Source: Sanguinoderma infundibulare
Lineage: Eukaryota; Basidiomycota; Agaricomycetes; Polyporales; Polyporaceae
Assembly (NCBI GenBank): GCA_032821775.1
Contig: JAVLRN010000009.1
Span: 1,054,001-1,118,000, forward strand
Direction: 5' to 3'
Length of the DNA stretch: 64,000 nt
Part shown: in pieces, positions 24,126-36,002 of the stretch
Layout of the letters: every line of letters starts with the position of its first letter
Numbering within the stretch: position 1 is the first letter of the stretch
Notes under the pieces: model-generated
What the model was told of the DNA's origin: nothing
What the model saw: only the letters and a program-made list of their open reading frames with translations
The model's database searches: none
Position numbers and translations under genes: made by a program

Positions 24126-24650
24126 GGGCTGAGGCGTGCAATGTCCGGAGGGTATCGATTTCGTTAGTAGGGGCTTCTGGGTACCTGTCGGCTAGGCTAA
24201 GGCGTGCATTGCATCCATCAGCGATGTCTTCCTCAAGGGTCGTGAATGCGCGTGGATCGGATTGCACTGACGTCTCTCACATACTAAAATCGTCTTACTC
24301 ATATCTTACTTTGGATTACGCTCTCGCCATACTATCGGAATAGTCCTGGTTCCCCCTCGGCCCTGATCGTTTAATGTTAAATGGCAAAGCGACGTCCGCG
24401 ACCGAAGCAAGGCGAACTGAATGAATAATGATAACGTCTTACAGTAGTATACAGTGGGATGGGATGTGTGCGTGTGACGTGCGGGATACTACAAGGGTAT
24501 ACACGAAGAGAAAGGGTCTATCGGATAGCGGCTGATATGAATGGGGGGTGGAGAGTACAATTGCAACAGGGGGAAGAAAATGTGAGGGAATAAGTTAGGT
24601 GCAAGTACTGCGGTCATGGAAGTCCGGCAACGGAACGCGGATAGCAGCTT
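24126..24650. other. Shared 3' region of two convergent genes
   Basis: 525 bp between the stops of the acyltransferase and adenylate cyclase. AT-richer than its surroundings, consistent with two 3' UTRs. No gene seen. Confidence 0.6.
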
Positions 24651-27600
24651 TCACAACGACACCGGTCGGCAAAGCTCGAAGATCCTGTCCCGCAACTCGG
24701 CCTGTGAACCAAGCTGGCTTTCGATGTTGGACATTTGCATGAACGCCAGCTTCGTCAGCGCGTTGTCGATACGGAGCGACAGGGAGTGGAGGACTGTCGT
24801 GAGGTGCGCGTCGGATGACGTCTTGTCCATGACCGGCAAGTAGAGGCTCGGGTCGTCAAACACAATTATTGAGGACTCCGCCAACAAATCTGGGGTCTGC
24901 TGCTGGACCTGACCGGTGGCAGACGCGACGCTGCCCTTGCGAACGGGAACAGGACGGAAGACGCGCGAGTTGGCCAGGGTCTCCAATCGAACACAGAGAA
25001 GGCCGAGCTCGCGCATCTGCTCCACGCTGAACTGCACGCGCGAACCTGACGCGGTAGGTGTGGTCTCGAAAGCTTCGAGGTCGTGCCGGCCAGCAAGGTC
25101 AGCGGGATAGAGCACTGAGAGGTTCTCGGGGACTTCTAGGCCCTTGAGCTTAACTTCGCCCACGGGGAAGATCTTGACGTCCATCCTGCGGATGGCGTCG
25201 ATGGCGTTTTGGGGCTGGAGGTACGAGTACTCTGTTTTCGGGCCCGACTCGAGGACGCGTGCACTGATCTCCTTGATCACGTCCGCACTGCACATGATCT
25301 GGCCACCTGCGGCGACAGCGTTGACTCGCGCTGCACGGTTGACCATGGGACCGAAGTAGTCCATACGCCCAGTGACAGGGTCAGGCTCGCACACGGGTTG
25401 GCCACAATGGATACCCATACGCAGCGACAGACCACGGGCGATGACCCGGGAGGTCGGATCCTTTATCTCCTTTCCATCCTCGCACTCCAGGAGCTCCAAA
25501 GGCCACGCGCAACCGAGCAGCTGCACCTGGACGCTCATGCACCACCACAGCGCAGAGAGTGTCGTCGGGAACGAGCACATAAACGCATCACCTTCCGTTT
25601 TGACCTCGTAGCCACCACAGAAGCGCAGCAGGCGTCGCAGAAGGTTGTTGTGGAGGACCATGGCCGACTGCATGCCGGGGTTGACTTCCCAGAGATGCGT
25701 CGAGTTGCGGATATCAGTGAACACCAACGCAACGTGGCCGGTTGGGGGAGGAACCTCGTCGTCCAGGCGAGAGATATCTCTATTGATGATCTCCTTGCGC
25801 TTCTGCTTCGCTAGGCGGGCGATGACTTCGTCGGGGATGACGGGCTCCTGGCTGTACGATGGGTCACGGGGGAGATGGCGATTGAACAGGTCGGAGACTT
25901 TGATGACCATGATCATCGTCGTGCCCTCTGCACCGTAACAGATGGCGAAATCGCGAAGCTTCTGAGCAGCGATCATCGGATCCCGCTCCTTGCGCGCAAT
26001 GTCGACCGCCGTCTGGTAGGAGACATAGTCCCACAGCGCCCGGTTGCCAACGATGACGAATTCGTCCATCTCGGTGAGCTCGTACTTGTACACGTCAGGA
26101 CGAGGGTTGACCACGGGGAGGAGGTAGTAGAACCCGAAGGACCGCGAGACGTCAATCTCGTCGTTCACGAACCCCTTCGGCGATACCCAACCTTCGGCCG
26201 CTCGGATGCGTTGCGTCTCATGCCGGTCAAAGGGATCGTGTTTACGGGATACCAGCTGCACGATGCCTTGGCGAGAGACGACCGCGAGAGCATTGCCAGC
26301 GTTCGCGACGTAGAGGGTGTGGCCGACTAGGTAGAGAACGATGCCCGACGCTCCAATCTTGTCATGGATCGCCGCACTCATCGCCGACCCACTGACGTGG
26401 GACATCTTCCGCCCAGAGTTCGAATACAGGTGGTCGTGCAGCTGCCTGTTGAGCTTCAAGAACGACCTCCGCAACGCGTCTTGGACCTTCTCATTGCCGG
26501 TGAGCTTGTCCAAATCCTCTATGAAGAGGCGAAGGAAGTTGTCGTGGAGGAACTTCGTGAGCCGGTTGTTGCTCGCGATGTGCGACGCGCGTCCGAACAT
26601 GGCAAAGATGGCTTCGTCGTGCCTGCCGCGGAAGTGTGGCTGGACCAAGTCGACCATGGTGACGTGCTCGGTCATCCCGAGCGTGTCGGCGATACCGTAC
26701 GCCATGCCGTTAACGTCCGCCATAGACGTCCGTACACGGCGGTCATCGCCCTCCTCCGGAATGTTCGTCTGCATGCCTATGGTCACATCCATGAGTCCAA
26801 GGATGCGGAGCTGGGTTAAGCTCGAGAAGTCGGAGAGCTGCTGCTGGTTCCGAGACTGGCGGTGATTGATGTCCGGCTTGATCTCTAGACGCTTGTTCCC
26901 CGACAGGTTCAGGTATCGCAAGTTCGTGTTGAAGTTCCTGAGTTAGTCCACAACGTCAACAACTGTGATACTTCGAAGTGTCGCGATGAGATGACGACTA
27001 ACCAGTTCCAGTCATACTCCCAATTGCTGATATTGTACTTCAACACGTTGCTGCCGACGTCCATGACCGTCAAGTTGACCAGCTTGCTGATCTCGCGAGG
27101 CAGCGTCTGCAAGTTGTTCCCGTTCAAGAACAGGACTTCCAGCTTAGTCATGTGCTGCAAGTTCTCCGTCGGGATCGCGGAGATCGTGTTCCCGCTCAGG
27201 TACAACTCCTTCAGCTGTGTCAGGTTCCGGAAGAAGCTGCCCGGCAGCTGTTGGATGTTGTTGAACGACAGGTTCAGGACCCTCAGCTCCTTCAACAGCG
27301 CCAGTGGGTGCAGCGAATCCGCCGTTAGGCTGTTCTCCCCAACGTAGAGCTTCTCAAGGGATGACGCGAGCGCAGGTAGAGTGGACCCGGTGATGGAACT
27401 GTTCGATGCCTTCCTGTCCGAGAGCAAGCTGACAGTGCTTCCCCAGGTCTGTGCGGCCAGGATATCAAGGTCTATGGACCCAGGAGGGAGGTTCCACGTG
27501 CTGATCACATTAGATGTGACGTTGATGACCTGAAGCGACGAGCAATTCCATAAGCTCATAGGCAGCTCGGACAGGTCATTGTTGTGGGCCTCCAACGTCT

Positions 27601-30592
27601 CCAGCCACTGCAAGCGCCCGATGCTGCTCGGAAGTGTGAACAGGTGGTTATTCGAGCATGAAAGATGCTTTAGCCGGCTAAGCCCGCCAAGGCTCTCCGG
27701 TAGCGAGCGGATGGAGTTGTGGTCGATGAACAACACCTCGAGCGCGGTGAGCTGCGCAAGCGCGAGGTCGTCGAGGGTGGAGAGTTTCGCATGAGACAGA
27801 TTGAGCGTCGTGAGCGCGTACGGAAGTCCAAGGGGCCCTGGCACAAGGTTAAGCTGCGTAATGTCGTTGTGCGATGCATCAAGCTGTTTAAGCGCGGGCC
27901 CAAACGAGACGTCGAGCGCGTGCATTGAGTTGTGATCCGCGAGGAGCTGCTCGATCTTCGGCAGCGTGCACACCACGGAGATGTCCGTAATGTGGTTCCG
28001 CCTACAGTCCAGGACCCGAAGATTCTTGAGATTGACGCATTGGTCAGGGATTTTCGCGACCTGGTTCCCGACGATGATGAGATGGTCGAGTTCTGTCAAC
28101 TGGCTCAACTCCTCCGGCAGCTCCGAGATCGAGTTGAATGACGCGTCGAGGTCAACGAGTGATCGAAGCTCGCATACGCCAGCAGGAATGTGCTTGAACT
28201 TGTTGTTCGAGATATTCAGATCACGAAGCTCTCGAAGACGGGGGAAGTAGTACGGAAGGTTCTCCATCCGGTTGTTCTGCAACTTCAGGTGCCGAAGTTG
28301 CGGTATTCGCTCGAGGCCCGCGTCTTCCAAATCCGCTATCCGGTTACATGACAGGTCAAGCCATTGCAGTGTCCGGCAATGCCGGACGCTCTGCGGCACC
28401 TTCTTTAACGCCATGTGTGACAACCGGAGTTCGCGTAGGGTTCCGCATGCCTGGATAAAATCCAGGGGAATTTCGAGCATGGGGTTGCGGGAGAGATTGA
28501 GTGAAACGATGAATTGAGCGTGGCCGTATAACGGCACGGGTACCGCCTTCAGACCGCGAGATGTGAGGTCAATCAGGTCGAATGATTCGAACTGCATCTC
28601 TTCCTCCTACAAACAGACCTTCAATATCTTACTCGTGCAATTAGAGTGAGAACGCACCGGAGGTCCGAGCACGTTACTTTTGTAGACGAACTTCAGCAAG
28701 AACTGAATGTCTTCCGCTCCTAGAAGGTCCAGCCCATCGGCGGTGTCGTATCCAGCCTGCTCTAATCGTCTCCGAACAATGTCGGCAGGCCGCTCCGTCG
28801 CTGCAAGAACTCGTTCTGCAAAACAAACTGTCATTGACAGAACTCGCGCTAAATGTGGATCAATCGTACCTCTTCCCCTCTCTTTCAGATGCAACCTATG
28901 CGGCTCTAACCCAGGGTCTAGCAGCAGCTTCTTGTTCAGTTGTGGCGTGAGTTGCGCGACTGTGACGTCCAAACCGCATTGAACAACGTGGTAAGAGTTG
29001 TTCGCGCGGTATATCCGGACGTGGTACAGGTTCTTGTTCCCGGGCGGCCGCTTTTTCCGTTTGCGCGCGGATTTGCCGCGCACACTCTCGTCTGAGGATG
29101 AGTACGCCGCAGTCGGGTCCTCGCCCTCCTTTTCGACCGCCCAGCTCTCGGGGGCCGTCCAAGACGGCGAGCCGGCATCAATATCTGGTTGTGACACGCG
29201 TGTCTTCGGGGAGATCCTTCGGCCGTCATATGTGAGGGCTCCGGGCGCAAGGCGCCGCTGGGTGTTAGGCAGGAAGGGGTCCCTGAACATGCTGAGGTGT
29301 GATGTGTTGACTGAGCCTACCTGCATCGAGGACACGTCGCTCGAGTGCAGCGACGACTCAAACCCACTGCCTGGCGAGCTGTTGTCCGCCTTTTCTGTTG
29401 CGGGGAGAACGGAGAGGTCGACGATGCCCTCCATCTCGTTGAGATTTGTGTCAAGAGTGTAGAGATTCTCCTTCGGCGGCGGGGGCGGAGGTGTCATGTA
29501 AACCGGCTTCTTCTTCCGCCAGTCCTTCTTAGTGGAAAGGTAGGACGAACCGGGCGGCGTCGTGGGGGTGGGGTGAAACGAGAGGTCTGGAGAGGGGATT
29601 GGGGGAGGGGGTTCGGCTGGGGGAGGTTCAGATCGCATGCGGCTTCGCGACCTCTTGCCCTTAAGCAAGTTCAAGGGGTTTAGGGAGGGCTTCTTGCGGG
29701 ATTCCGTCGTTCGGCTCGAGTCGGCAGAGTGTACGCTGAACGTCTCGGATGGACGAGCAGTTGAAGTGGTGGAGACACTGATACTCGACGCACTGTCATG
29801 ACGAGGTAGCGTGAAAGAGTTGAAAGAGGGTTTGTGCGGGAAGCCAAAACGGCCCGATGCAGACTTCGGCGGAGGGGTAGGCTGTGGAACGGAAATGCGG
29901 GTCAGTCATTGAGTGGCGCCCGACGGACATACGAAAATAAGAAAAGACCGGAAGTGAGCTCAGGGACGGAGACAGGCGCACCCGTCACCAAAAAGGTGAA
30001 CTCGTAGGTGAGTATGGGTTTGCTACTCTACTGGTTGAGTGGATCTACCCCGCCCGGAGCCGTACTCGTGCTCAAGGCGGCGAGGTATGACTTGTAAGGG
30101 TAGAAGACCGTCGGTAAGAGTTCCGTCCTTCAGTAGACGCAAACAGCTTCATAGAGCCCTTATTCGTCAAGTCCGTTGAACCGAATGGGCTAGTGGCAGA
30201 GTTGGAGACACAGTGCCTGTGGAAGCAACGTCCGCCGGATGAAAATCCCCAACGACGAGTCCCCCGCCCATACCCCACATGCACCATCACACCCACCGTC
30301 CGTATGCACCTTCCGAGAGCAACTTTCGCAAATGGACAACGGAGGGACGTACCGGCTCGGAGCCATTGAGAGCCCACGGGGCAATCTCTGCGAGATTTGA
30401 ATCGTCGGCAAGGGTGAAAGTCGACAAAGGATCATGGTCAACGAGTTCTTGGTCATGAGAGGTGTTGGAGAGATCCCTGGAGATGCGGATGGCGGTAGGA
30501 TATGTACTCTGGTAAGCATCGGCCTGCATGGTGTGCGGCCCTTGGAGGGGGAGAGGGGTTGGGGCGGATGAGGGGGAAACGGGGTTGGGCAT
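24651..30592 (-). CDS. cyr1: Adenylate cyclase (CYR1 type)
   Basis: Makes cAMP from ATP for PKA signalling. Domain order from the N-terminus: a Ser/Pro-rich leader with a poly-Pro stretch; a Ras-association-like block (NLYHVRIYRANNSYHVV, about 29,030-28,860); a long run of leucine-rich repeats (from about 28,597 to 26,760) with one intron at about 26,940-27,000; a PP2C-like domain (GRASHIASNNRL, LVGHTLYVANAGNA, KHDPFDRHE, EFVIVGNRALWD); and a class III cyclase domain with GHVALVFTDIRNSTHLWE, GGYEVKTEGDAFMCSF, LRMGIHCGQPVC and DYFGPMVNRAARV. The tail ends FELCRPVSL, stop at 24,651. This is the classic fungal Ras-regulated architecture. The 5' end is uncertain: I used ATG 30,592 (MPNPVSPSS), but exons between 29,880 and 30,350 can be read in more than one frame. 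Confidence 0.93.
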
Positions 30593-32462
30593 GTGAGGGC
30601 TGCCTGGTGTGCCTCGACGGCTGCAGCAGGCAGGTAGGCAAGGAGGAGGGGGCAGACGATGAATGGACCTTGTCCGAGGACGAGGACGGGAGAAACGCTG
30701 GGGACGCCCGTCCGACCCCAGGCGCTAATGGCCATCGGGCGTGCTTATGATATTAATATTTCAAGGGTCAAATGCGCACTTTGGTAATGGCCGTGGGGCG
30801 CTGGCTGTCCGCACACTCGCTCACGCCGTCCGACTCCCACATCGCTTCTTCTGTCCTTGACTCCCGTCCGTCCCACCAGGTTTCCAAGGCAGGCTGCTGC
30901 CCACGACCATCCAACGTCCACAATCGCAACCCCCTGCAACCACCTCCCCGCCTGCCTTCTTTGCCTCCGAGTACTCCCCACGCTGACGACGTCCAACGGC
31001 CGCTTCGGTGATGCCCACAAGCGACCGCCGACCTCTGACAATCCAAACGCCATGCTGTCCGCCCTGGCGATCGCAACCTTCTGCGGCTCGAGATCGAGGC
31101 ACGTTGTCGTGCCTCGTGAGCGCGCGCAGAGCCCACAGGCCGTCGTCTTCCATCATATCGGCTGCATTGCATCGTCCGCGAACTGAGCTGCCGGACTGAG
31201 CCGGTCTTCATGACGTCTTGCTGGCAAGTCCGTGAGTGCTTGGCTTAGACGTGTTACCACCAGCGGTGCGGCACGAGATACCTAATTCACCTTGAGACCA
31301 TCGGGGACAGCCATGCCGTTCTTTCCCGTGTTGGCCGTTCCCGATTACTTTGTCTCAGGCGTGCAAATTCAGCGTGGTCAGATCTTTCCTTTCTCTTCCC
31401 GCCCCCAGCTGTACTTTAAGCTTTATGCATTTACTCAAGGGAAAAGTTTAGCATGAGGCAGGCACATGGGGCTTGTCGGAACCCATCAATGTTGTCAACG
31501 AATCAATGATAGTTGGATACGTTTGTGTTTAGACAGCTCGCAGTGCCCTGGTCCGATCTATGCCGAGGCGGAGGACTCAGAACTTGAAACATTATCTAGG
31601 GTAGAGCGCGAACGTTGGATGACGCAGAGTCATGTCAAGTCAAGGACAATGCTGGGTAACTGTGATGAACTGTGGGTGTTTCACGATCTCGAATCTCTTG
31701 AACTATACGTGTAAGCAAATTGGGCACAGTACGTCCATCAATAGATGGCCTTGGATACCGACGTGGGTACGAGTCCTTGTAGACCTGTGTAGACAGCCTT
31801 CATATCATTCATCTGCACAGTCTCTGAGTCAGTACACCTGCAAGCCGCTGGTGCATCGGCTACGAAACACCGTTGAGGAATCGTAAGGTGTGTGCTTTGT
31901 CATATGTGTAAGCGCAACGACGACGCGTTGGCTGCGCGATCATCATAAAAATGCGATCCCGATCTAGGACAACAAACAATCACACAACTCGTGCATTAAC
32001 CACGTCGAACTATGGTCCCAACACGCACCGCACTGTGCCAGCAGTGACCAGTGACTAGCGACTCGTACAGACATCCCCGATCAAGTTAATCGCAAGCCTC
32101 CCGTGGATGAGCACTCAGAAGATAATCAGAGGATAATCCAACAAACTGCAAGGATACATCGTGTCGTACACACCTCACTATACTCTTGGCGTATGGTATG
32201 GTACAGAGTCAGTATGCAATCTTGAGACATCCACGCGGAGCATGAGGAAGGCCGAGGTAAGGATGGATGGTGCAATCGATATGCTAGTGGCTGTCGGGTA
32301 GACTCGTGAAGGCAAAGTACGAGATGTCGCCAATACATCGGAAGGGCAAGTGCTCGTTCCGGGAACAAGAAGTGTCCGGTCCAATGTTATCATCGCGGCG
32401 AGAGCCGCCGCTGTCGCCACTCTCATGGCCAATGTAGTCGCACTCGTTGCAGAAGCCGTTGC
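30593..32462. other. Upstream region of adenylate cyclase; no supported gene
   Basis: 1.87 kb without a coherent coding series on either strand. It should contain the adenylate cyclase promoter and leader and the 3' UTR of the membrane-protein gene. Short frames near 31,000 on both strands look like chance. Confidence 0.55.
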
Positions 32463-33290
32463 CTAAGTCCGGGGGGAAGAATCGCCGTCCATAAGAGGGG
32501 AACCGGTCTTGGTACGTGAGCTGCCTAGAGACCCGAAGGGTTGAGGAAGGGGAGGAGACAGAGATAGCGTCGATGACAGCAACGCAGTCCTTGGCGAGTT
32601 GGAGGTGGGGCTCGATGGGAGGGGACGGGGAGTGGTGTGAGCATTCTCTAGAAAGTCGTCCTTGGCGGGCACCATAAAAGGCCTCGCAATGAAGCCTTCT
32701 CGATGCGACCGCCGACGACTGGCTCAAGGGAGCCTCCCGGAATCCCCTCGAACAGAACCCGACAACTGCGGCTGGACGCCTGGAGCCCCGGAGGTGTTTG
32801 GGGCCCCGAGGAATTGGTCGGGCTGGACTCGCGACTGTCGAGAAAGGGTGTATGTGTGGGCGGAGAAATGCTGATAGACGGAGGCCGGGACCTGGAGCTC
32901 GTCACAGGCGTCGGTACTATCGGCGAGTGGATCCTCAGCAAGGGTAGCGAGGGTCGCGTTCGAATCAAAGGCGAACCAGTTCTCGACCTTCTTGGGGGGA
33001 GGAGGCTCGCGGTCACGGACGAGGAAGGCGCACAACAACCCAGGCTTCAGAACCGCGGCCGTGGGGAGGGGAAGCAGACGTCGAAAGCCGGAAGGAGTTG
33101 GACTTGCGGGGTCTTGGCGTGCCTTCTCGATGTCTACCTGAGCTTCGATATCGTGTGCGGTCAGGGTCCGGGCGCGAAGGCGACGACGGTAGATCAAGAA
33201 GACCGTGGTGGCGACGGAGGCGAGAACGGAGACGAGTACCACAAAGACCAGAAGGACCGTGATGTGTGGGGGGATCGCGCCGGTAGACAT
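32463..33290 (-). CDS. Hypothetical single-pass membrane protein
   Basis: Starts at ATG 33,290 (MSTGAIPPHITVLL) with one strong transmembrane segment (LLVFVVLVSVLASVATTVFLI) followed by a basic stop-transfer RRRLRAR, so a short outside N-terminus and a long Ser/Pro-rich cytoplasmic tail. The frame meets TGA at 32,724-32,726, yet continues open in the same frame for about 85 codons (ARPFMVPAKDDFLEN...LMDGDSSPRT) to TAG at 32,463. A 60 nt intron at 32,699-32,758 (GTTCTG...TCGAG) would remove the stop and keep the frame, giving LSEGFIARPFMVPAKDD. Both splice sites are weak, so a true early stop remains possible. No known domain; function unknown. About 255 residues if spliced. Confidence 0.65.
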
Positions 33291-34007
33291 GCCGGAGAAG
33301 GTCCGCGGAGTGAAGGAATGAGTGAAGACTGTAAAGGCCCTGTTGAAACGTTGAACGTTGAAACTGGGAGCTATCGGCTGTGATAGGAGAGGAGGATACT
33401 GGACCAGAACAAGAGACGGTGGTGACAAGGAAAGAGTGTGGGCGATTTAAACATGGTTCGGGGAGCTGGCAAGCCTCTCGTCTCAGAGGCTGACCCGAGT
33501 AGAAGCCGACGCCGTCATCGATCGGGTCCCAGTCGGCGGCGAACCACCATCGTTGCATGGAGCACTTGATGGCGAAAGGCTCGTTGCGGACGCTTCCAGC
33601 ATGGTGGACGCTCCTAGTCTAAGACTCCCTTCCATTGGGCCCGGACTTGCAGTTTAGTATGGGAAAGAAAGGAAAGCGAAGCGCCCAACGACAGCTACTA
33701 ATTCACATGATTGGTCATGCAGCGTCCTCCGAGTCTCTGTCCGATTCTTCTTCTCAAACGTTGAACACTTATACCCTGGAAGTGAGGCCTTCCACAGCGC
33801 AGGTGCAATGTAAATATGCTTTACTTCGTGGCCAATAACACAATACTAACAACAGCCGCAGATCGATGAAGGGAAGTTGTTGAACGCGGACGCGGCAGAT
33901 AACCAGCTACTTTCCGTAGGATCCAGTACGTGTTGAGCGACTGACCGGTATGCATGGGACAGTCTTTGACTGCGTTCTTACCAGTCCCTTCACCCTTTAA
34001 CGTCGCC
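33291..34007. promoter_or_regulatory. Divergent upstream region of the membrane-protein and F-box genes
   Basis: 717 bp between the two start codons. No coding exon recognised. Promoter role for both neighbours is inferred from orientation only. Confidence 0.45.
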
Positions 34008-35402
34008 ATGAACCAAGCACCTCTCAGCCCTATAGAATGTCTGCCAGTGGAGCTGCTCATCGACATGTTCATGGAGTCGGAGGATCCGGAGATTGATAAA
34101 GACAGTGGAGACGAGGAACTGTTTTATGGCACGGTGGGGATCGAGGATTTCCAACGCCCTGTCCACAGCTGGCTGTCGCTCATGCTGGTTTGCCGTCGCT
34201 TCCACGACGTCATCCTCGCAGCCCCGACAATGTGGTTTCGCATTCCTGTCACCGACAACCTCGACGCGATTCGGCATCGCCTCGTCCGCTCCGGACAACA
34301 TCCCATAGACCTCTTGTTGAGGGGTCCATGCAAGCCCGCTCTGTCCCTCATTCTCCCGCATGCCTCGCGCATCCGCTCTATCGTCACCGTTCCAAGGTTC
34401 TGTCCCCGCGAGATGCGATTTCTCGTACCTCTCTTCGACGCTGCGCTTCCAGCACTCGAACACGTACACATTGCTCCCAAGCTTTTCACCGGTGACTCCA
34501 ACGATTGGGTCCTGGGCCTCTGGCGAGTCGACTCTCCCTTGTTGACCGAGGCTCTTCATCCTCGAGTGAGGACGCTCACCTCACATCGCGCCCTCCTACC
34601 ACCACCGCGTGCAGCATTCTGGTCCTCACAGCTTCTCCATTTGGACATACGATTCCACCAGGAGTCTGTGACCGAGGAACGCGTCAATAACGTCTTGGAC
34701 GTTTTGAAGGCCACTCCACTCTTGGAATCGCTGGCAATCGTCTTTCCCCACGAACCCCGTTTGCACCCGTCCACGAACATCGATCGGCCGTCTTCCCTCA
34801 TGACGCGTCTTCGAGAGATGAGGTTGTTCGGTCCCGTCTGGCTCACTAGAGCCGTGCTGCTCACAGTCGATATGCCTTCCCTCGATCGCCTCTTCGTTAA
34901 CGCTACAGCCATCGAGACGCAGATCGGAGACGAGGCCGCCATCGTGGGTTTATTGCCCAGTCGACTTCGCCGCGTTCTCTCTGGGCACACTCGCCTGCAC
35001 ATTCACGCGGCGTCGGGTGGTAGAGGCTACTATCTCGGGGACTGTCACTGCGACACCGGCCGAGTCTCGTCGGTTCGGTTCTGCGTTGGCATCCACAGCG
35101 ATGTCGCCGTCGAGCTCTCGCAACCTTTCGGTGTCCTGTGCCGTCTGTTTTCAGAGGCACCGCTGGAGATGCTGGAGGTTGGTTATTATGCGAAGCTGCT
35201 ACCCATGGCCACCAATCCATGGCAGCATGTCATGGAGACGTTCCCGACCCTGCAGAAGTTGGCGTTGCGCCGGAACTCTGAGAAGGCGAGGGCTTCGATG
35301 GTTCAGGATATCGAGGCGTTGCAGAGATTGGGGCTGAATAAGACTGTGATGGTGTTGGAGACGGAGGACGAGGACGAGAAAGATGGAGCTCAATCCGACT
35401 GA
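34008..35402 (+). CDS. F-box protein
   Basis: Intronless gene. ATG 34,008 gives MNQAPLSPIECLPVELLIDMF, the usual opening of Agaricomycete F-box proteins; an in-frame ATG at 33,954 would add 18 residues. The F-box continues through WLSLMLVCRRFHDVILAAPTMWF (about 45 residues with an acidic insert, SEDPEIDKDSGDEELF). The rest, to about residue 464, is leucine-rich without clear repeats and ends in an acidic ETEDEDEKDG tail. F-box proteins link substrates to Skp1-Cullin1 ubiquitin ligases; the target is not predictable. Such genes form large, fast-changing families in mushrooms. Confidence 0.88.
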   Translation: MNQAPLSPIECLPVELLIDMFMESEDPEIDKDSGDEELFYGTVGIEDFQRPVHSWLSLMLVCRRFHDVILAAPTMWFRIPVTDNLDAIRHRLVRSGQHPIDLLLRGPCKPALSLILPHASRIRSIVTVPRFCPREMRFLVPLFDAALPALEHVHIAPKLFTGDSNDWVLGLWRVDSPLLTEALHPRVRTLTSHRALLPPPRAAFWSSQLLHLDIRFHQESVTEERVNNVLDVLKATPLLESLAIVFPHEPRLHPSTNIDRPSSLMTRLREMRLFGPVWLTRAVLLTVDMPSLDRLFVNATAIETQIGDEAAIVGLLPSRLRRVLSGHTRLHIHAASGGRGYYLGDCHCDTGRVSSVRFCVGIHSDVAVELSQPFGVLCRLFSEAPLEMLEVGYYAKLLPMATNPWQHVMETFPTLQKLALRRNSEKARASMVQDIEALQRLGLNKTVMVLETEDEDEKDGAQSD

Positions 35403-35669
35403 TTATTTCACTACATCGTGGACATGCTATCTACCATGACTGAGGAAACGTGTACTTGAGAAGTAATTATATTCGAGGCCGTGTCATAGATCTAAATCAA
35501 TTCTCAGCGTCGCAGTGGATACGCGAAAGGCTGATAGGTCGACATGACATCACCTTTTCTACAGGTAATTAAAATCCTTGCATCGGCGCATCAAGACGCG
35601 AAGAGTAAACTTCGTCCGCGAGCAGACGCAGCATAGGGCGGGGACAGGTTTGGCGAAGGAAAACAAAAA

Positions 35670-35765
35670 TGTCCCAGGGAGGATTCGAGCCTCCGTCTTC
35701 ACGGTTTGATTTGGTGCAGACACCTGGACCACAACGTGATGATCTAACCACTAATCGACAAGGAC
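35670..35765 (-). tRNA. tRNA-His (GTG) with a 24 nt intron
   Basis: Minus-strand cloverleaf: acceptor GTCCTTG/CTGGGAC plus A73, D-stem GATT/GATC with loop AGTGGTTA, anticodon stem TCACG/CGTGA, T-stem GGAGG/CCTCC, then a T-run as Pol III terminator. The anticodon GTG is at 35,730-35,732; the intron (35,705-35,728) sits after position 37 as in nuclear tRNAs. Oddities: a T-T mismatch in acceptor pair 6-67 and C instead of T at position 54 in the B box (GGCTCGAATCC). It may be functional or a decayed copy. Confidence 0.82.
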
Positions 35766-36002
35766 GTTATTGGCTGCTCCTTTCTGGATCTCATGATGAG
35801 AGCATGAGCGCCTTCTACGTCATTGTGTGCGAGAGGAAGCTGCAGTCTCGTCCGCGACTGGACTGGCAGTGGGACGGCTGGCAGAATTCGCTCGCGGTCG
35901 CGCTCCCAGACCTCGCCTCAAGCTCAGCCTGCGGATGCGGATGCTCTATCAGCACCTTTCCTCCCTCTCCTCTCTCCCCCATCTAGAGGCCCCCAGATCG
36001 CC

